Below, piece after piece: positions 39,884 through 52,062 of a stretch of DNA of 64,000 nt (positions are counted from its first letter, which is position 1; the number at the start of each line of letters is the position of its first letter). The notes under the pieces were generated by a model, which did no database searches, was not told where the DNA came from, and saw only the letters and a list, made by a program, of their open reading frames with translations. This DNA is from Medicago truncatula (Eukaryota > Streptophyta > Magnoliopsida > Fabales > Fabaceae): assembly GCF_003473485.1 (NCBI RefSeq), contig NC_053048.1, positions 48,853,755 through 48,917,754 on the forward strand, written 5' to 3'. The translations under genes were made by a program, and so were the position numbers.

Positions 39884-42351
39884 ATGGCGGAGCATTTAGC
39901 ATCGATATTCGGAACAGAGAAAGACAGAGTTAACTGTCCATTCTACTTCAAGATCGGAGCTTGTAGACATGGTGACCGCTGTTCTCGTCTTCATACCAAA
40001 CCCACCATTAGTCCCACTCTTGTTCTCTCCAATATGTATCAACGTCCTGATATGAACCTTAACTTTATCAATCCTACTCCTAATCAACCTCAACAACCTC
40101 AACCTCCTCAACCACCTCAACCTGAATCTCTCGACCCTGATAAACTCCAAGAACACTTCGATGTGTGTAATATAATATAACCCCTTTTCTCTTCTTCAAT
40201 TTTATATATTTTTTTTTAATTTTAATTTTTTTTTAGGATTTTTATGAAGATCTATTTGAGGAGCTGAGCAAGTATGGTCAAATTCAGAGCTTGAATATTT
40301 GTGACAATTTGGCTGATCATATGGTTTGTATTCTAATTCCTTTCTCTTTTTTGATTTATGAATCTAATTTTTTTTTTTGTAATTTTGTAACCCTAATTTT
40401 TATGATTTTTTTTTTTTTTTTTTAGGTTGGCAATGTATATGTTCAGTATAAAGAGGAAGACCATGCTGCTAATGCTCTTATGAATCTCACTGGAAGATTT
40501 TATTCAGGTTCTTTATTTTTCCCCTTTCGTTTCATTTGTAGTTAGGGTTTTTAGTTACACAATTGTTGCTATTCGTTGTTCATGGCTTGGTTTTAATTCT
40601 GTTGTGTGAGCTATTATTGGTTACATCTGTGAACTTATTATGCTATAATGATGATGATAAAGCCATGTTTCAATATATATTTGTGTGTGTGTGTTTGCAC
40701 GCACATTATCAACATATATATAATAACTACCGGCAATGTTGTATGAGACAGAGTGTTGGGCTGTAAAGAACCAACATGAAAATAAATTAAGCGTAACAGA
40801 TGAGGGTGTCACATTGGATGTCTGATAAAACTAAACGAGATACGATTAGAAATGACAACATTAGAGTGAGAGTTGGCGTAGCACTTACAATAGAAAAGAT
40901 GGTGGAAACTAGGCTTAAGTGGTTTGGGCATGTAGAGAGAAGACCTCTGGATTATTTAGTGAAGAGAGTGGATCAGATTGAAGGTAGTCAAATTACTAGA
41001 GGTGGACAAAGACTTTTTTTAAGACAAACTATTAGGAATGATCCGGAGACTAAAGAGTTGGATCGAAATTTGGTTCATGATAATTTCATCCATGTAGCCA
41101 ACCCCACTTAGTGGGGTAATGTTTGGTTGTTGTTGTTTGTTGTGTGTGTTCCTTTGAATCGTTTGTGTAACTAAAGGCAATATTCATATTGGTTTTATTT
41201 CAGTAGATTGAGATATTCAATTGGTTTGGCATTAGTTCTCTATGTTTACCTTATTGTACCCACTTTTATTGTCCCTTCTTATGCTCATTTTGGGTGTCCT
41301 TGAGCTTTATCTGATGGAATGATTTTTGGATAGGTACCTCTTGTCACACATAGTAGTTCTTATTTTTCTTCCACTACATCTGTTACTATCCAATGTTGTC
41401 CTTACTGGTTTCGTTGTTTGCATTTAGTTTTTTTTTTCTTCCTTCCTGGTACCCACAATTGTAATTTTCTTTTTCTATAGCAATTAACATTGCTACCGAG
41501 TTCAGTATTGTTTGGCATTAGACAAGGCTATTGTATTATCCATACTTGCAAGTACACAAATTATAATGATTATTGCAGGTAGGACACTGATATATGTTTC
41601 AAAATTGCTGTTTCATGTAACACATGCGAAAACCTTAGCATTGTCTATCATTGCTTGTTTCTCCTCACTCACCCCCATCCTCGATAACTACTGACATTGT
41701 GATTTGGCTGTCATTCTTCTAGGCCGACCAATCATTGTTGACTTCTCTCCTGTTACGGATTTTCGAGAAGCTACTTGTAGGCAGTACGAAGAGAATGTAT
41801 GCAATCGAGGTGGCTACTGCAACTTTATGCATCTAAAGAAGATTAGCAGGTTGACTTATCAACATAGTCTATTCATGCTTTTCAATTTTTTTACTGTTGC
41901 ATTTATACTGTTCTTGTGTTACGTCCTTCCCTTTGATTTCAGAGATTTGAGGAAGCGATTATTCGGAAGAAGTAGTAGGCGTTGGAATGACCGTAGTGGA
42001 AGCAGAAGCCGGAGCCCCCCGAGGAATCGTAACTATGAGGGGCGTTCATATTCTGGCCGTGGTTCTGGTAGAAGGGATTTGGACAGGTCTCATGGCTCCC
42101 ATGGTAGAAGGCCAAGAAGCCGTAGTCCTCGGCATAGAGGAAGGCGGAGTAGAAGTCCAGTGGGCAGAGATAGGAGTCCGAATCCGGTCAGAGGAGAAAG
42201 AGAAAGTAGTGTAGAAAGGAGAGCTAGAATAGAACAATGGAACAGGGAGAAGGAAGTTGGAGATTCTGGTAACAAAGACAATAAGAGTAACAATGATTAT
42301 GAAGAGGCGGGCTTAAAAAATGGCAGTGATTCTGGCAATCATCAGATATAG
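39884..42351 (+). CDS. U2AF35: U2 snRNP auxiliary factor small subunit (U2AF35), 5 exons
   Basis: U2AF35 recognises the 3' splice-site AG together with U2AF65 in the nucleus. Exons 39884-40162, 40237-40323, 40426-40507, 41723-41849 and 41943-42351 join to 327 aa. CCCH finger 1: Cys18, Cys27, Cys33, His37. A U2AF-homology RRM follows ([30 protein letters not shown]). CCCH finger 2: Cys168, Cys176, Cys182, His186. The tail is rich in SR/RS and GR dipeptides, as expected for a splicing factor. It has a Pro/Gln insert around residues 66-80 ([13 protein letters not shown]) and is longer than the ~280-300 aa Arabidopsis proteins. Intron 3 (1.2 kb) carries a LINE fragment. The start is at the conserved [21 protein letters not shown]. 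Confidence 0.96.
40729..41141 (+). mobile_element. 5'-truncated LINE (L1-type) 3' end in U2AF35 intron 3
   Basis: Translation gives the end of a plant LINE reverse-transcriptase [25 protein letters not shown], then after a small deletion [34 protein letters not shown] and, near the stop at about 41111, HVANPT. The 3' end reads 'taatgtttggttgttgttgtttgttg', the TTG-rich tail usual for these elements. The frame shift near 40800 shows it is dead. It lies in the sense orientation of the host gene. Length is about 410 bp, so it is severely 5'-truncated. Confidence 0.85.
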
Positions 42352-44926
42352 TAAAATCAGAGCGATTTGACCCAAAGTGAAAAGACCTTGTAATAATTTC
42401 TGCAAGTAATCTGGTTTGTTTTGTTTGCACCTATTGAGTTGGCTGTAGTTTTTTTTATATAATTTTATTCTGATTTCTGAATTTTCTATTTAGATGAAGT
42501 ATTAGTTTTGATATAGTTCAGCAGTGGATATTTCATTTCTGTAATTGGATGAATGTTCGATGGTAAACTATGTTGAAGATTACCTGGGTGAAATAGAGGG
42601 AACCATGTTTGAATTTCAACTATGTTCAGAATGTGAAACAATTTTGGATCGGATCCTTCTACTGTTGCATGTTGAGTTTTTTGTTTTGTTTTTGTTCTGT
42701 TGCAAATCACCATATAACAGTAAACGTAAGAAGCGAAAACTTGAACCCATTTTGTGGAAATGGTGTAGTGGAGTCTTCTAAATGAAATTTTGGTTGTCGA
42801 ATGGATCATGGGGGAGTGTGTTTTCTCTTTTCAGCATCTTCTTTGGGAGTTTTATTCACTTTTATGATTTTTTACAATCTAGATTTTTAAGTATGGATTT
42901 CAATGAATTTATAACAGATTTTTAAAGTAATTCTACAGATTTATGAGATTTAAAATGATTATAGATTTTAAGCAAAACTTCAAAATCGGATAAGGAACTT
43001 GTTGATTTCGCCAAAAAGAAAATAGTCAGTGCAAAATTAAATTTCAAGCCAATACAAGTAAAATGATACGAGCATCTCCACACATTACAACCAATCAATC
43101 TGTATAGCAGATCCAACCACATATATCCATGTAAGTTGCTGCCATATCATTGTGCATTGACATATGTGAAGTAGTTGACTTGGATATGTATTTTCAAACA
43201 TATGGAATCCTTTGTCAAATTGAAACACTTTTTCTATCCTTAACGTCGCCTTGGGATCAAAGCTACCAAAAATAGCTTTAAAAGGAGCTTTCAAAATTGC
43301 ATAATGCCACGTTTATACTTCTGCGAGAGTTGTCCAGACAAAATGAGCCCCGGTTTGATACACTATCCTTTAAAAAAGCCTCACTACATCATAAATAGAA
43401 AAAGAAAATAAAAATTTGAAATGAAGGATGACATGACAAAAAAGTTGGAAGAGTACGAGAGTCTCAACTCTCAAGGGTTTGGTTGTTTTAACTAAGTCTC
43501 ACAAAATCCACTTAACAAAACAATATTTCAAAATCTAGATATTTTTAAATACCGAAATATTTTATAAGTCGTAAAAAATATCAATTAAACATCACCGAAT
43601 TTCGTTATCCTCAATAAAAGATTATCTTGATAAACTTGATTGAATACCACATACTAACATTTTTACATTTTATAAGTCTTTATTGAATACCACAAATTCT
43701 TTTATTATCAAAGAGTCTTAAAATCTCTTGAAATCCCAATCCAATACACCACCCAAAATTAGTGGCTTTGGTGATTCATTTGGTAGATGTGTGACTTACT
43801 CCCAAGCATGGGAAGCATACAAGCTGTAAGGTTCTTTTGAAAGAAAAGGGCAGGAGAGAATGTTTAAGGTTAGGAGTCAATAGGCGCTACCTTTGAGTTG
43901 AAAGTGAAAACTGCACCATTTTTTAGGATCTCGTTGGATTATTCAACCCGAGTGTCGTTCTATTAAAATTTGTCTAAAAAAAACAGCTCATTGGAGGATG
44001 TCTAAGCAGCAGAACCGAAACTTTACTAGACAGAGTTTGTTGCAGGCAACAACTTATTACACCTAAAGATCGTGTTCTAGGGGACATAGACATCTTAAAG
44101 CCTTGATCATGAGACATATTGTGCACATGGCAATGACTTGTACTAGCACCCAAACAAAACCATCCACTTTCGATTAATTTCATCACAAAGGGATCTAAGG
44201 AAATGGGTTGACTACATTGCAGAACTAGGTAAGACTTGTTTAACTGACTACATTGTATGATTAATTTCATACACTGCAACCCAACAAGTTACTCGTCTTT
44301 GAGTTGCTAAGGGTTGTTTAAAACTCCTAGTAAGGGAATTCCAAGATACTTTACCAAGGTCGCCAGTGCTTGTGATTTCTATAGCCTCACTTATTTTCTT
44401 TCATAACATGTCACAATCTTAAAAAAAACGACCATTGACTGATCTTAGCAAAGTTTAGTCTGAGTTTTCAAAAACAATATAAGAATGAAAAAACAGTCAA
44501 TTTGATCCATAAATTATCACCCTCTCTCTCACCAATTTAGTCTTCAACTATTAAAATAAACTAAAAAGTCTCTAAACTATGAAAAATAAGTCAATTTAGA
44601 ATAGTTTAGTAACCTTTCAGTTAAACATCTAAGATCGTCTTTCAAAACGACTCCCCCACCAAATCCCAATAACAATGCTTGAAAACAACGTGAAAGTCAT
44701 AATCTCAGCTTTGTAGCAGCACGTTTTAAAGAGAATTTTTTTTACTCATAAGTCAGGATTCGATCGTAAGTTGATAATCCAAGTTATTGATGATCCAATT
44801 TGAATAATACTCTAAACAATAAAACCATCAGCCAGTTTTCCTAAATCAACAACTGTATTTTCAGGTCACCCCAGATCCAAAGAAGATCAAGATGCTCACT
44901 TTTCTATCATAAAGCTAACAAACCCT
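42352..44926. other. 3' regions of U2AF35 and HDT, and spacer
   Basis: The two genes converge here. Only short frames are present; the longest, on the minus strand near 43974-44279, has no family resemblance I can name. Around 42880-42965 and 43500-43755 there are motifs resembling a broken inverted-repeat element. The tract at 44480-44660 (caatttgatccataaatt ...) looks like a foldback remnant. Confidence 0.4.
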
Positions 44927-47900
44927 TCACTTGGCACTGTGCTTGGCCTTATTATGAGAACCTAAGGCATCTTCAGTCTTAAAAGACCTGCAGTCAAAAT
45001 AAAATTGTGCAAGAGAATAAGTGTGTATAGAACGATGAGGAGGAGGCTAATAGATGTAAAAAGACAACTCTAATCACCTGTTACAGGGCTTGCAGCTGTA
45101 ATCTCCACTAGACTTTGGAGTCTCCTGCTTCTCTGGCTGCTTGTTATTTGCAGCAGATTTACCAGCCTGCTTAGGGTAAGGAGTATCAACGTGGACACTA
45201 CTCCTGCCACCTGAAAATATCATAATTCTCGTCATTTCCTTTCAGTTCTACTTTGTTAATAACATGCATGCATGACAAATTAACGAGTCCAACAAGGTTA
45301 AACTATCAAGTCTCGATTTTGTTTTCTAATTGTACTTCGGTCTTTCATATTTTATTACATTTTATTGTGATTCAACCAAAAGACAAAATTGTGACTAAAA
45401 AATATAACAATGAGTCAGAAAATATTTAACACGTGGTCAAGTAGTTTAACTGTATTCAAGTCCAGCATAAGTCACAAAGTAGTTTAACCATAAAGCAATA
45501 GCTGCTCCATGAATAGGCGAAGTGGTGAGAGAACATTGTGGGGAAAGAGACGCACCACAACAACGCAATTTTATGCAATAACAGTGCAAAGGGCTGTATT
45601 GAACTACTGTCAAACCTTATACATCTAGATGGCAGTATTCATATCTTATTTTATCAATGTTGGCATATCCAAGATGAGGAGCATTAGTGTACACAACGAA
45701 TAAGGCTTAGGGGTGAAATATCATAAGACAATTTTTTCTAAAAAAAAGTACAGGGGAAAAAACTAACCAGTCTTCTCTGGAGTGACAAATTTTGCCTTCT
45801 TCACAGGTACAGGTGTTTCCTTGGAAGATTCAGCAACCCTCTTGTTGCTCCCTTCAGTCTAAAACAAAACTCAAAATTAAATTCAAATTCAGAGACAAAT
45901 CGAAGCACAATATAGTCTCCAGTTACCTTCTTCGGTGTCTCCTCATCAGAATCTTCATCGCTTTCATCTTCACTACTACTTTTAATTTGACCATTCGCCA
46001 TGAGCTAAACGGCACATTACCAAAATAAACTAAAATATGAATTAACTAAAATCTCCTTCAATAAAAAATTCAGTAATCGGAAAAACCAAGTCTACATCGT
46101 ATATTAAATAATACCACTAAGACACAATAGCCCCCTGATTCAATCATTAAATTAACAAATATATTTAAAATATTTAATTGGTCCACATAGTTGATAACTC
46201 TTATCATTATCATGACCGACCGTGAAAACAGGATTATGAGGACAATTTGGACAGCAAATAATAAAATTGAACTATAATAGCTGCATTCTATAGTCACAAG
46301 CTGTTATAAGAAAGTCAAAACAATTTGGTAAAAATGTATGTGAAAACACCTTCACTTTTAAGTAGGAATGTTCATCACTTAATCTATGTTATAAGTAGTT
46401 GCGCCGACCAGCTTCATCTATTTTGTAAGTGATTGCCACCCGAATCATCACAGGAATGTTTTAGCATAAAGTTGCTCTCATATATCTAGCAGTGGTAAAA
46501 CCATTAATTTTTGGTACAAATATGTTTTCTAAAGAGATTTTTTGGAACAAACATTTACACCAAGTATTCCTACCTTCTTCTACCCAATTAGTATTACCAG
46601 TGCCCTACATTTGTATTTTTCCGTAGCATTTCATTTAATTCAATAACTGCAGCTGGAAATTAGATACCAACGAACAACTTTGTGTATCGGCACAACATCT
46701 TTTTGGCAATAAGATTTAAGACAGTCTGCTATCCAATATCCACTATATATTGAAATCCACTTTCTAGATTATACGGTTACCTCATCTTCACTAGAATCCT
46801 CATCAGATGAATCTGAACTGTCGTCAGTACTAGCGTCCTTCTGATTCTTTTTCTGTTTTGATGCATTTACAACGGGTTTGGCACCATTCACCTCCAACAC
46901 AGGTTTCCCTACATAAATGTTTAGAACAATATGACACAGGAGAAACTTATTTATGACAATAGAAATGCATAAGATGGATAATGAAATAACTTTACCATTA
47001 TCAGCATTAAGTGGAATATCTTCCTCTTCAGAATCAGTATCTAAAACAAAGATGATAGAATAAATTGAGAAGCAAATAATAATAATAACAATAATAATAA
47101 TAACAAAATTAAGAAGAGTATCTCACCATCAGAATCTTCATCTTCACTAGTAAAAGATAAAAGAATGTAGTTAAGGATGTGCAAAAATGTTAGAAGATAT
47201 TAGAATGCATTGTTGTCAGTTAAGAGAAAATTAGAACTCATGACAATATAAAATAGTATTAAAAGGATATGAATCATGTTCCGGTTCGCATTCAATTCTA
47301 AATCCAGAAAAGAAGACGCTCCCATATTTCCAGTTATGGGATAGCTCAAATTTCTTCCCAAAAACCAAATCAAAAGATGTCTGAGGAAATTTTTCTGAAG
47401 AAAGTGTTCCAAGTTGAAGCTTCTGACCATCAAACTTCACATACAGGGATACCGGGTCACTCCCTTTATCCTTGCTGACCTCCCCCAAACATGCCTGTCA
47501 TATAAAGATTTGAGACCATTTATACAAAAATATTAACGATTCAATGGAAATAGAATGACTAGATGTTTATTTGACATGATATAAGCATATACCGATGAAA
47601 TGTGGATAAGCTCGCTATTTTCTGGAACAACCTTGAGTGATTCACCAAGTTTTACCTCAACACCTAAAAGGATAGTGATTTGTGAATATACACATCCAAT
47701 ATTAATTTATTTTTTTTGACAAAACATCCAATATTAATTTAGCAACAAGATAAAAGAATCCAAAGAAGGAAACACAATATTACTTTTGCCGCTGAAATAA
47801 TTTGATATTGCAAAAGACCCATCTTAAAAACCATGTTATTATGTAACAAAATAACAACCCAGTGATATAAAACTCCTTTCATGTGAGGTACAATGTAATA

Positions 47901-49242
47901 GAAACTAAAGAGGTTGAAAAAGACAGAAGCGGAGAAAACAAAGAGCAATTAACAGAATTTCCTTTTTTGTAAATTGACCAAATGAAAAACTGAATAACAA
48001 ATGGTAGGGGTTTTGATATTTAGAGTAAGTGAACTAACTGACTGTGAGACCAATTGACTACTTCTAAACCGATTTCTATAACAGAACTAGCATTCTGATT
48101 TCTAAAATTACTCATTAACTGACTCAGCATGTAGTATAAAAAAATTCTGTTACAAAATCAGAGACATAAGGATCTAAGAGAGGCAGCCTTTACAAGCCGA
48201 TTCCGCGATTCAACCAGTGACCTTTTATAGGTCTGAGACAATGATCCCCGAAAGTGTAATAAAACTCCCATTTAGTCCCTTTGAGATGATTCTAGGAACT
48301 AAATTGATTAACTAAAAATAACTAATACGATCAACTATTCTCAGTTTTATGGATTATTTTGATTTTTAGTTTCCCAGATTCTAACGACTAACTGCAAAAC
48401 AGTGTTGTTAAATAGCAACTACAGCGGCACTATCATAGCGGAATTTGGACTAAACCGCTATTACTCTGCGATTCACTACTTGGTAGTACAAAATATTGTC
48501 AAATAGCGGCTAAATACTGGCTCTGTAAGTAACAACACTACAGAATCTAATTTTTTTCATATTTTTGATATTCGAATAAATACAAATTTTAAATTTACTT
48601 GTTATTATCAATTTATACTAAATGTTTAGTAAAGAAATGTACTAAATAAATAGTGCACTTTAAGCGATTCTTTCAATCTCGACGATTGACTAAAGAGTTG
48701 GTTATTATGATTTCGAGTAAGCCGCTATGGTGAAATTGGTAGACAGCCTAGTGGAATTTTAACAATCCACTAACTGCAATTACACAACATTGATTTAAAT
48801 AGGTTTATACTAAAACATGCTTAAACAAAATTAGGTAATGTGATGAAGTAATTATAGAAACTTCATAAATTGAAAAATTTACCAGTGACCTAAAACGCAA
48901 AAAGTTTTGTGGACTTTTCACGAGGATGACGATAATTAGGGTTTAGTAATACATGACTAAAACAGCAATAATTACCATCACATTTCCACCATTTTTATCC
49001 AAAAACTGCAAAACCTAACGTTATTTATGATATTTATACATGAAAAAAATACGATCGTTTAATATGCGAAGTGAAAAATCAAGTTTAGCGATTCTATAGA
49101 AATTGAAAAAATGTTTTCGTCGACGATTTTTTTTTTTTTTCTTTCAAAAAGGAAAGCACTATACGAATATATTTTGTAGTAAAATAAGAAAAAATGTAAG
49201 TGATAGAAAGGAGGAAGAAACGGCGTTACCCCAAAACTCCAT
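44927..49242 (-). CDS. HDT: HD2-type histone deacetylase (HDT), nucleoplasmin-like, 10 exons
   Basis: HD2 proteins are plant-specific, nucleolar/nuclear chromatin proteins linked to histone deacetylation and gene silencing. Minus-strand exons: 49242-49230, 47663-47593, 47494-47271, 47149-47127, 47040-46996, 46908-46781, 46004-45927, 45858-45768, 45210-45078, 44987-44927, giving 288 aa. It starts with the hallmark MEFWG; the conserved His25 and Asp70 of the nucleoplasmin-like fold are present, within LIHISS and SFDLVFG. Long Asp/Glu/Ser-rich acidic tracts follow, then a C2H2 finger with Cys264, Cys267, His280 and His285 (CKPCNRSF...HNKAKH). Exon 1 is only 13 nt. The exon at 47149-47127 could instead start at 47146, giving 287 aa. 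Intron 3 has minor-spliceosome features (see separate entry). All other introns are GT-AG. Confidence 0.95.
47127..47149 (-). other. HDT microexon (23 nt, or 20 nt)
   Basis: This exon encodes only SEDEDSD. It is bounded on the downstream side by a GT donor and upstream by the candidate AT-AC intron end. Choosing the AC at 47151-47150 gives 23 nt; choosing the AG at 47148-47147 gives 20 nt. Both keep the frame and add or drop one Ser. Confidence 0.75.
47150..47270 (-). other. Candidate U12-type AT-AC intron of HDT
   Basis: Minus strand: the exon ends ...CATGATTC and the intron begins ATATCCTTTT, an exact minor-spliceosome 5' splice site. CCTTAAC, the U12 branch-point consensus, lies at 47176-47170, about 20 nt from an AC that ends the intron (tcttttAC). 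No GT donor nearby keeps the reading frame. Joining at these sites gives ...EHDS-SEDEDSDDTD, the acidic tract expected in HD2 proteins. The intron would be 121 nt long. Confidence 0.85.
47664..49229 (-). other. HDT intron 1 with a MITE
   Basis: This 1.57-kb intron between the 13-nt first exon and exon 2 holds a MITE at 48401-48540 and a telo-box-like 'ttagggttta' at about 48937. No coding sequence is recognised. Confidence 0.6.
48401..48540. mobile_element. Short hAT-like MITE in HDT intron 1
   Basis: The ends agtgttgtta (48401-48410) and taacaacact (48530-48539) are inverted. The interior is filled with 'atagcggcta'-type repeats in both orientations ('aaatagcaactacagcgg', 'aaatagcggctaaat'). 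The match to a known legume MITE group is from recall; no clear target duplication was seen. Confidence 0.55.
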
Positions 49243-49380
49243 GACTGCAGAGAGAGAGCAAGCAGCGAAAGCTTGATCAGAGAGAAATGCGAAAGAATTT
49301 TCTGTAATAACTGAACTGCGCTGCGTATTTATTTGAACGAAATTGGAATGGATCTTTTTGGATTTCTGCACATTACCCAA
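49243..49380 (-). promoter_or_regulatory. HDT leader and core promoter region
   Basis: Only about 140 bp separates the HDT start from the next inserted element. The stretch includes a plus-strand gagagagagca repeat and a minus-strand TATA-like AAATAAATAC at about 49325-49335. The core promoter must lie here or inside the neighbouring element. Confidence 0.35.
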
Positions 49381-50003
49381 TGGTTTCGCTCATTTCCAAA
49401 ATAAAAGTCCAAAATACCCATAAGTATGTTAACATGCGCTCATGTAATCTGTACTTATGGTAAGTCACGCCACGTGACTTAACATACACTAGTGTATTTT
49501 GTACATAAGTCATGCTATAACAAAAAGTCATTCATCTCTTCTTCTTCTTCATCTTTGCCGTTGTCTTCTACACCCTTTTTTTTTAAAAAAAAGAATGACT
49601 TTTTCGGTTTTTGGTGGACTTGAATTGGACTTTATGCACATATATATTGAACTTTAATCCACGTTTTTCCCTTCCTTGAATTTAAGAACATCACGATTTT
49701 TTTTCCGCAAGAAAGTGGCTTTATAGCAAAGTCATTGATTCAGAATAAATAACTATGGAGGTTTCACGATTCATACATAATTTCTTGACGAGATCACCAT
49801 GACTTTTGTTGCTTATTGCATCTCGATTAGGTTTTCCTCAAAACTCTTGTGCTGCTTTTGTTTCAACGTGACTGTGAGATTTTGTTTTTGAGCGTGACCT
49901 AAGTCACACTGGGCATAATACATGTGTGAGTTAAGTCACGCAGAGATATTTTGGTCATTTACTTTGGGAATGATCAAAATCGTTTGGGTAAAGAGCAAAA
50001 TTC
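49380..50003. mobile_element. Degraded Mutator-like element (about 620 bp)
   Basis: The right end reads (inverted) gaattttgctctttaccc and the left end ggtttcgctcatttcc. Both ends carry paired 'gtgacttaa-gtcac' type palindromes at about 49445-49515 and 49885-49945, as in the element at 26125-28443. No matching target duplication remains, so the ends are approximate. Confidence 0.6.
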
Positions 50004-51459
50004 ATCTTTTTGGGCATAGTTGAATGGGCTTTTTGCCGATACAATCGGTAGAAAGATTGCTTTTTTGACAATGAAACCTTCCTATTGACACACGTAAAAT
50101 ACGTAAATGCCCCCAACGGCAGTTAACAACCGCTCAATGATACGCCGACAGTTAACACCCGCTGGCACTCAGCGGTACTTAACTGTCGTTCTAATGTTTA
50201 TGATATGAACGCATAAACCTCCATTTTCTGGTTACAGTGTTACATGCAAAACATTTTCATTTTCAATCCAAAATCACCCAAACCTCATTTGCTCGAAAAT
50301 CGTCCTAATTTCTTCAAGTAAATCACAAGTCATCTTAATCCTATTTAGATGCAATGTAGTTTGTTTAGGGTGCTAGTTTTCATAATTTTTATTCAAAATG
50401 TTAGTTTTAGATAGTTTTAGGTTAGGTTAGAAAATTGAAAATTAAGCATGATTTAGATGTTTTAAAGTATTGTTTATGCTGGAATTGTTGTTTAGAGACA
50501 ATGTAGGTACAATGTAGCCCTTCAGATGTTCAAATAACACTAATTATGCTCCTAATTTAGAATGCACATAAGTTGTTTGATAAAATGCATAAGTGAGTAA
50601 ATCTTGCTTTTTTTGTGTAATTTTTTTTTTCAAATATCTTCAATTTTATAAAGTATATATGTTATAATTATTATAAGCTTGGATTTTTAAATTTTTTGGC
50701 AAGTTTGAAGAATGACATAATGTGGTATGTTATATAAATGCCTAAGTTGTTGAATGATTGTAAGTGTGGTTTGAGATGTTACATGCTACTTTCTTGGATT
50801 TTTATGCTATGGTCAATGCCTTAAAAGTATATAGTTTCTAGGAAATGCCTAAATACATTGTCCACGTATTTATGTTATTTTTAGTTTGTTTTGTACAGAT
50901 ATGATTGGGGAGGAGGATGTGCGTGAGCGGCGTATTAGAGAGGGTAGGGTGTGCAAAGGTAAAATTATTATGACAAATAGCGCTCGAAAGGAGATTGAGG
51001 TTGAAAACTTGTCTGTTCCAAAGACCTAGAGACGTAGGGACTTGAGGATAGGTGGAGGAGATGGGTCGGGTTTACATCCACAGATGGATTACTCCTCCCA
51101 GGTGGTTGATCCGACACCGGCGCATGATGAGGCTGTGTATGAGGAGGGTTTTGTTGGATATAATCGGATGGAGGAGGATATAATGTTTTATCAGTCGCAG
51201 GACGAGGCAGAGGATGAGGAGGTGCCAGAGGATGTTGTGGCGGATTATATGCAGGCAGAGAATGTTATTCCTGAGGGTGAGCCTAAGCCTCAGACTCAGC
51301 GACGACGTCGTCGTGTTCCACCGATACTGCCATATCCTGTTGGAGAGCCTCCCTATCCTGGAGGACCTGAGACCACGTCACTGTTGTCCGACTACGCGAG
51401 GCACGTGGCGAATCCTCTTTGGGTGAACCATCATAATGTAAGTGTTAAATTTATTTAAA

Positions 51460-51720
51460 ATTCTTTAAATGCTTTAAAGTGATTATTTAAAATAATGTAG
51501 CGTAAATGTTATAATTATTTAAAATAATGTAGCGTAAATGTTTTAATTATTTAAAAGAATGTAGCGTAAGTGTTTTAATTATAATATTATGTAGAGTAAG
51601 TGTTTTAATTATTTAAAAGATTGCAGCGTTAGTGTTTTAATTATATAATATTATGTACCGTAAGTGTTTTAATTATTTAATATTATGTAGCGTAAGTGTT
51701 TTAATTATATAAAATAGTGA
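51460..51720. repeat. Minisatellite in the pseudogene intron (about 7 units)
   Basis: Units of about 33-37 bp, 'atgtagcgtaagtgttttaa-ttatttaaaa', are repeated about seven times with point changes inside the first intron of the mobile-domain pseudogene. Confidence 0.85.
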
Positions 51721-52062
51721 CAATGTCTTAATTAATTTGAATTTCAGATGTGGCATGATCAGACGGGTTACAAGTGTATAAATGCAGGGAAAAAGATGAA
51801 AGAGTTTGGTAAGCCGGAGGCAATGGGTCAGGAGCGTGCGATTGATTTGATGACCAGGTTGTTGGGCATGTCAGATGCTGATGCTATGGCCGAGATTAGG
51901 ATTGAGTCTGCTGGTCATATCAGTTATCCCACAATGAAGCGGGTTAACGAAGGCCACCTGACAAAGGCTAGACGGCTTGAGGACCCACAAACGAGGGACG
52001 AGCTGCAGGAGAGATCCAGGAGGAGATAGTGATGTGTGAGGAGTTTTCTTCTATATCTCGTC

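Noticed and set aside
40800..41111. 103-codon open frame as a gene in the U2AF35 intron
   Set aside because: It is the C-terminal end of a LINE reverse-transcriptase frame, broken upstream by a small deletion.
43974..44279. 101-codon minus-strand frame with Cys/His residues
   Set aside because: Briefly resembled a copper-oxidase C-terminus (SHCHVHN) but neighbouring residues do not fit and no other exons are found.
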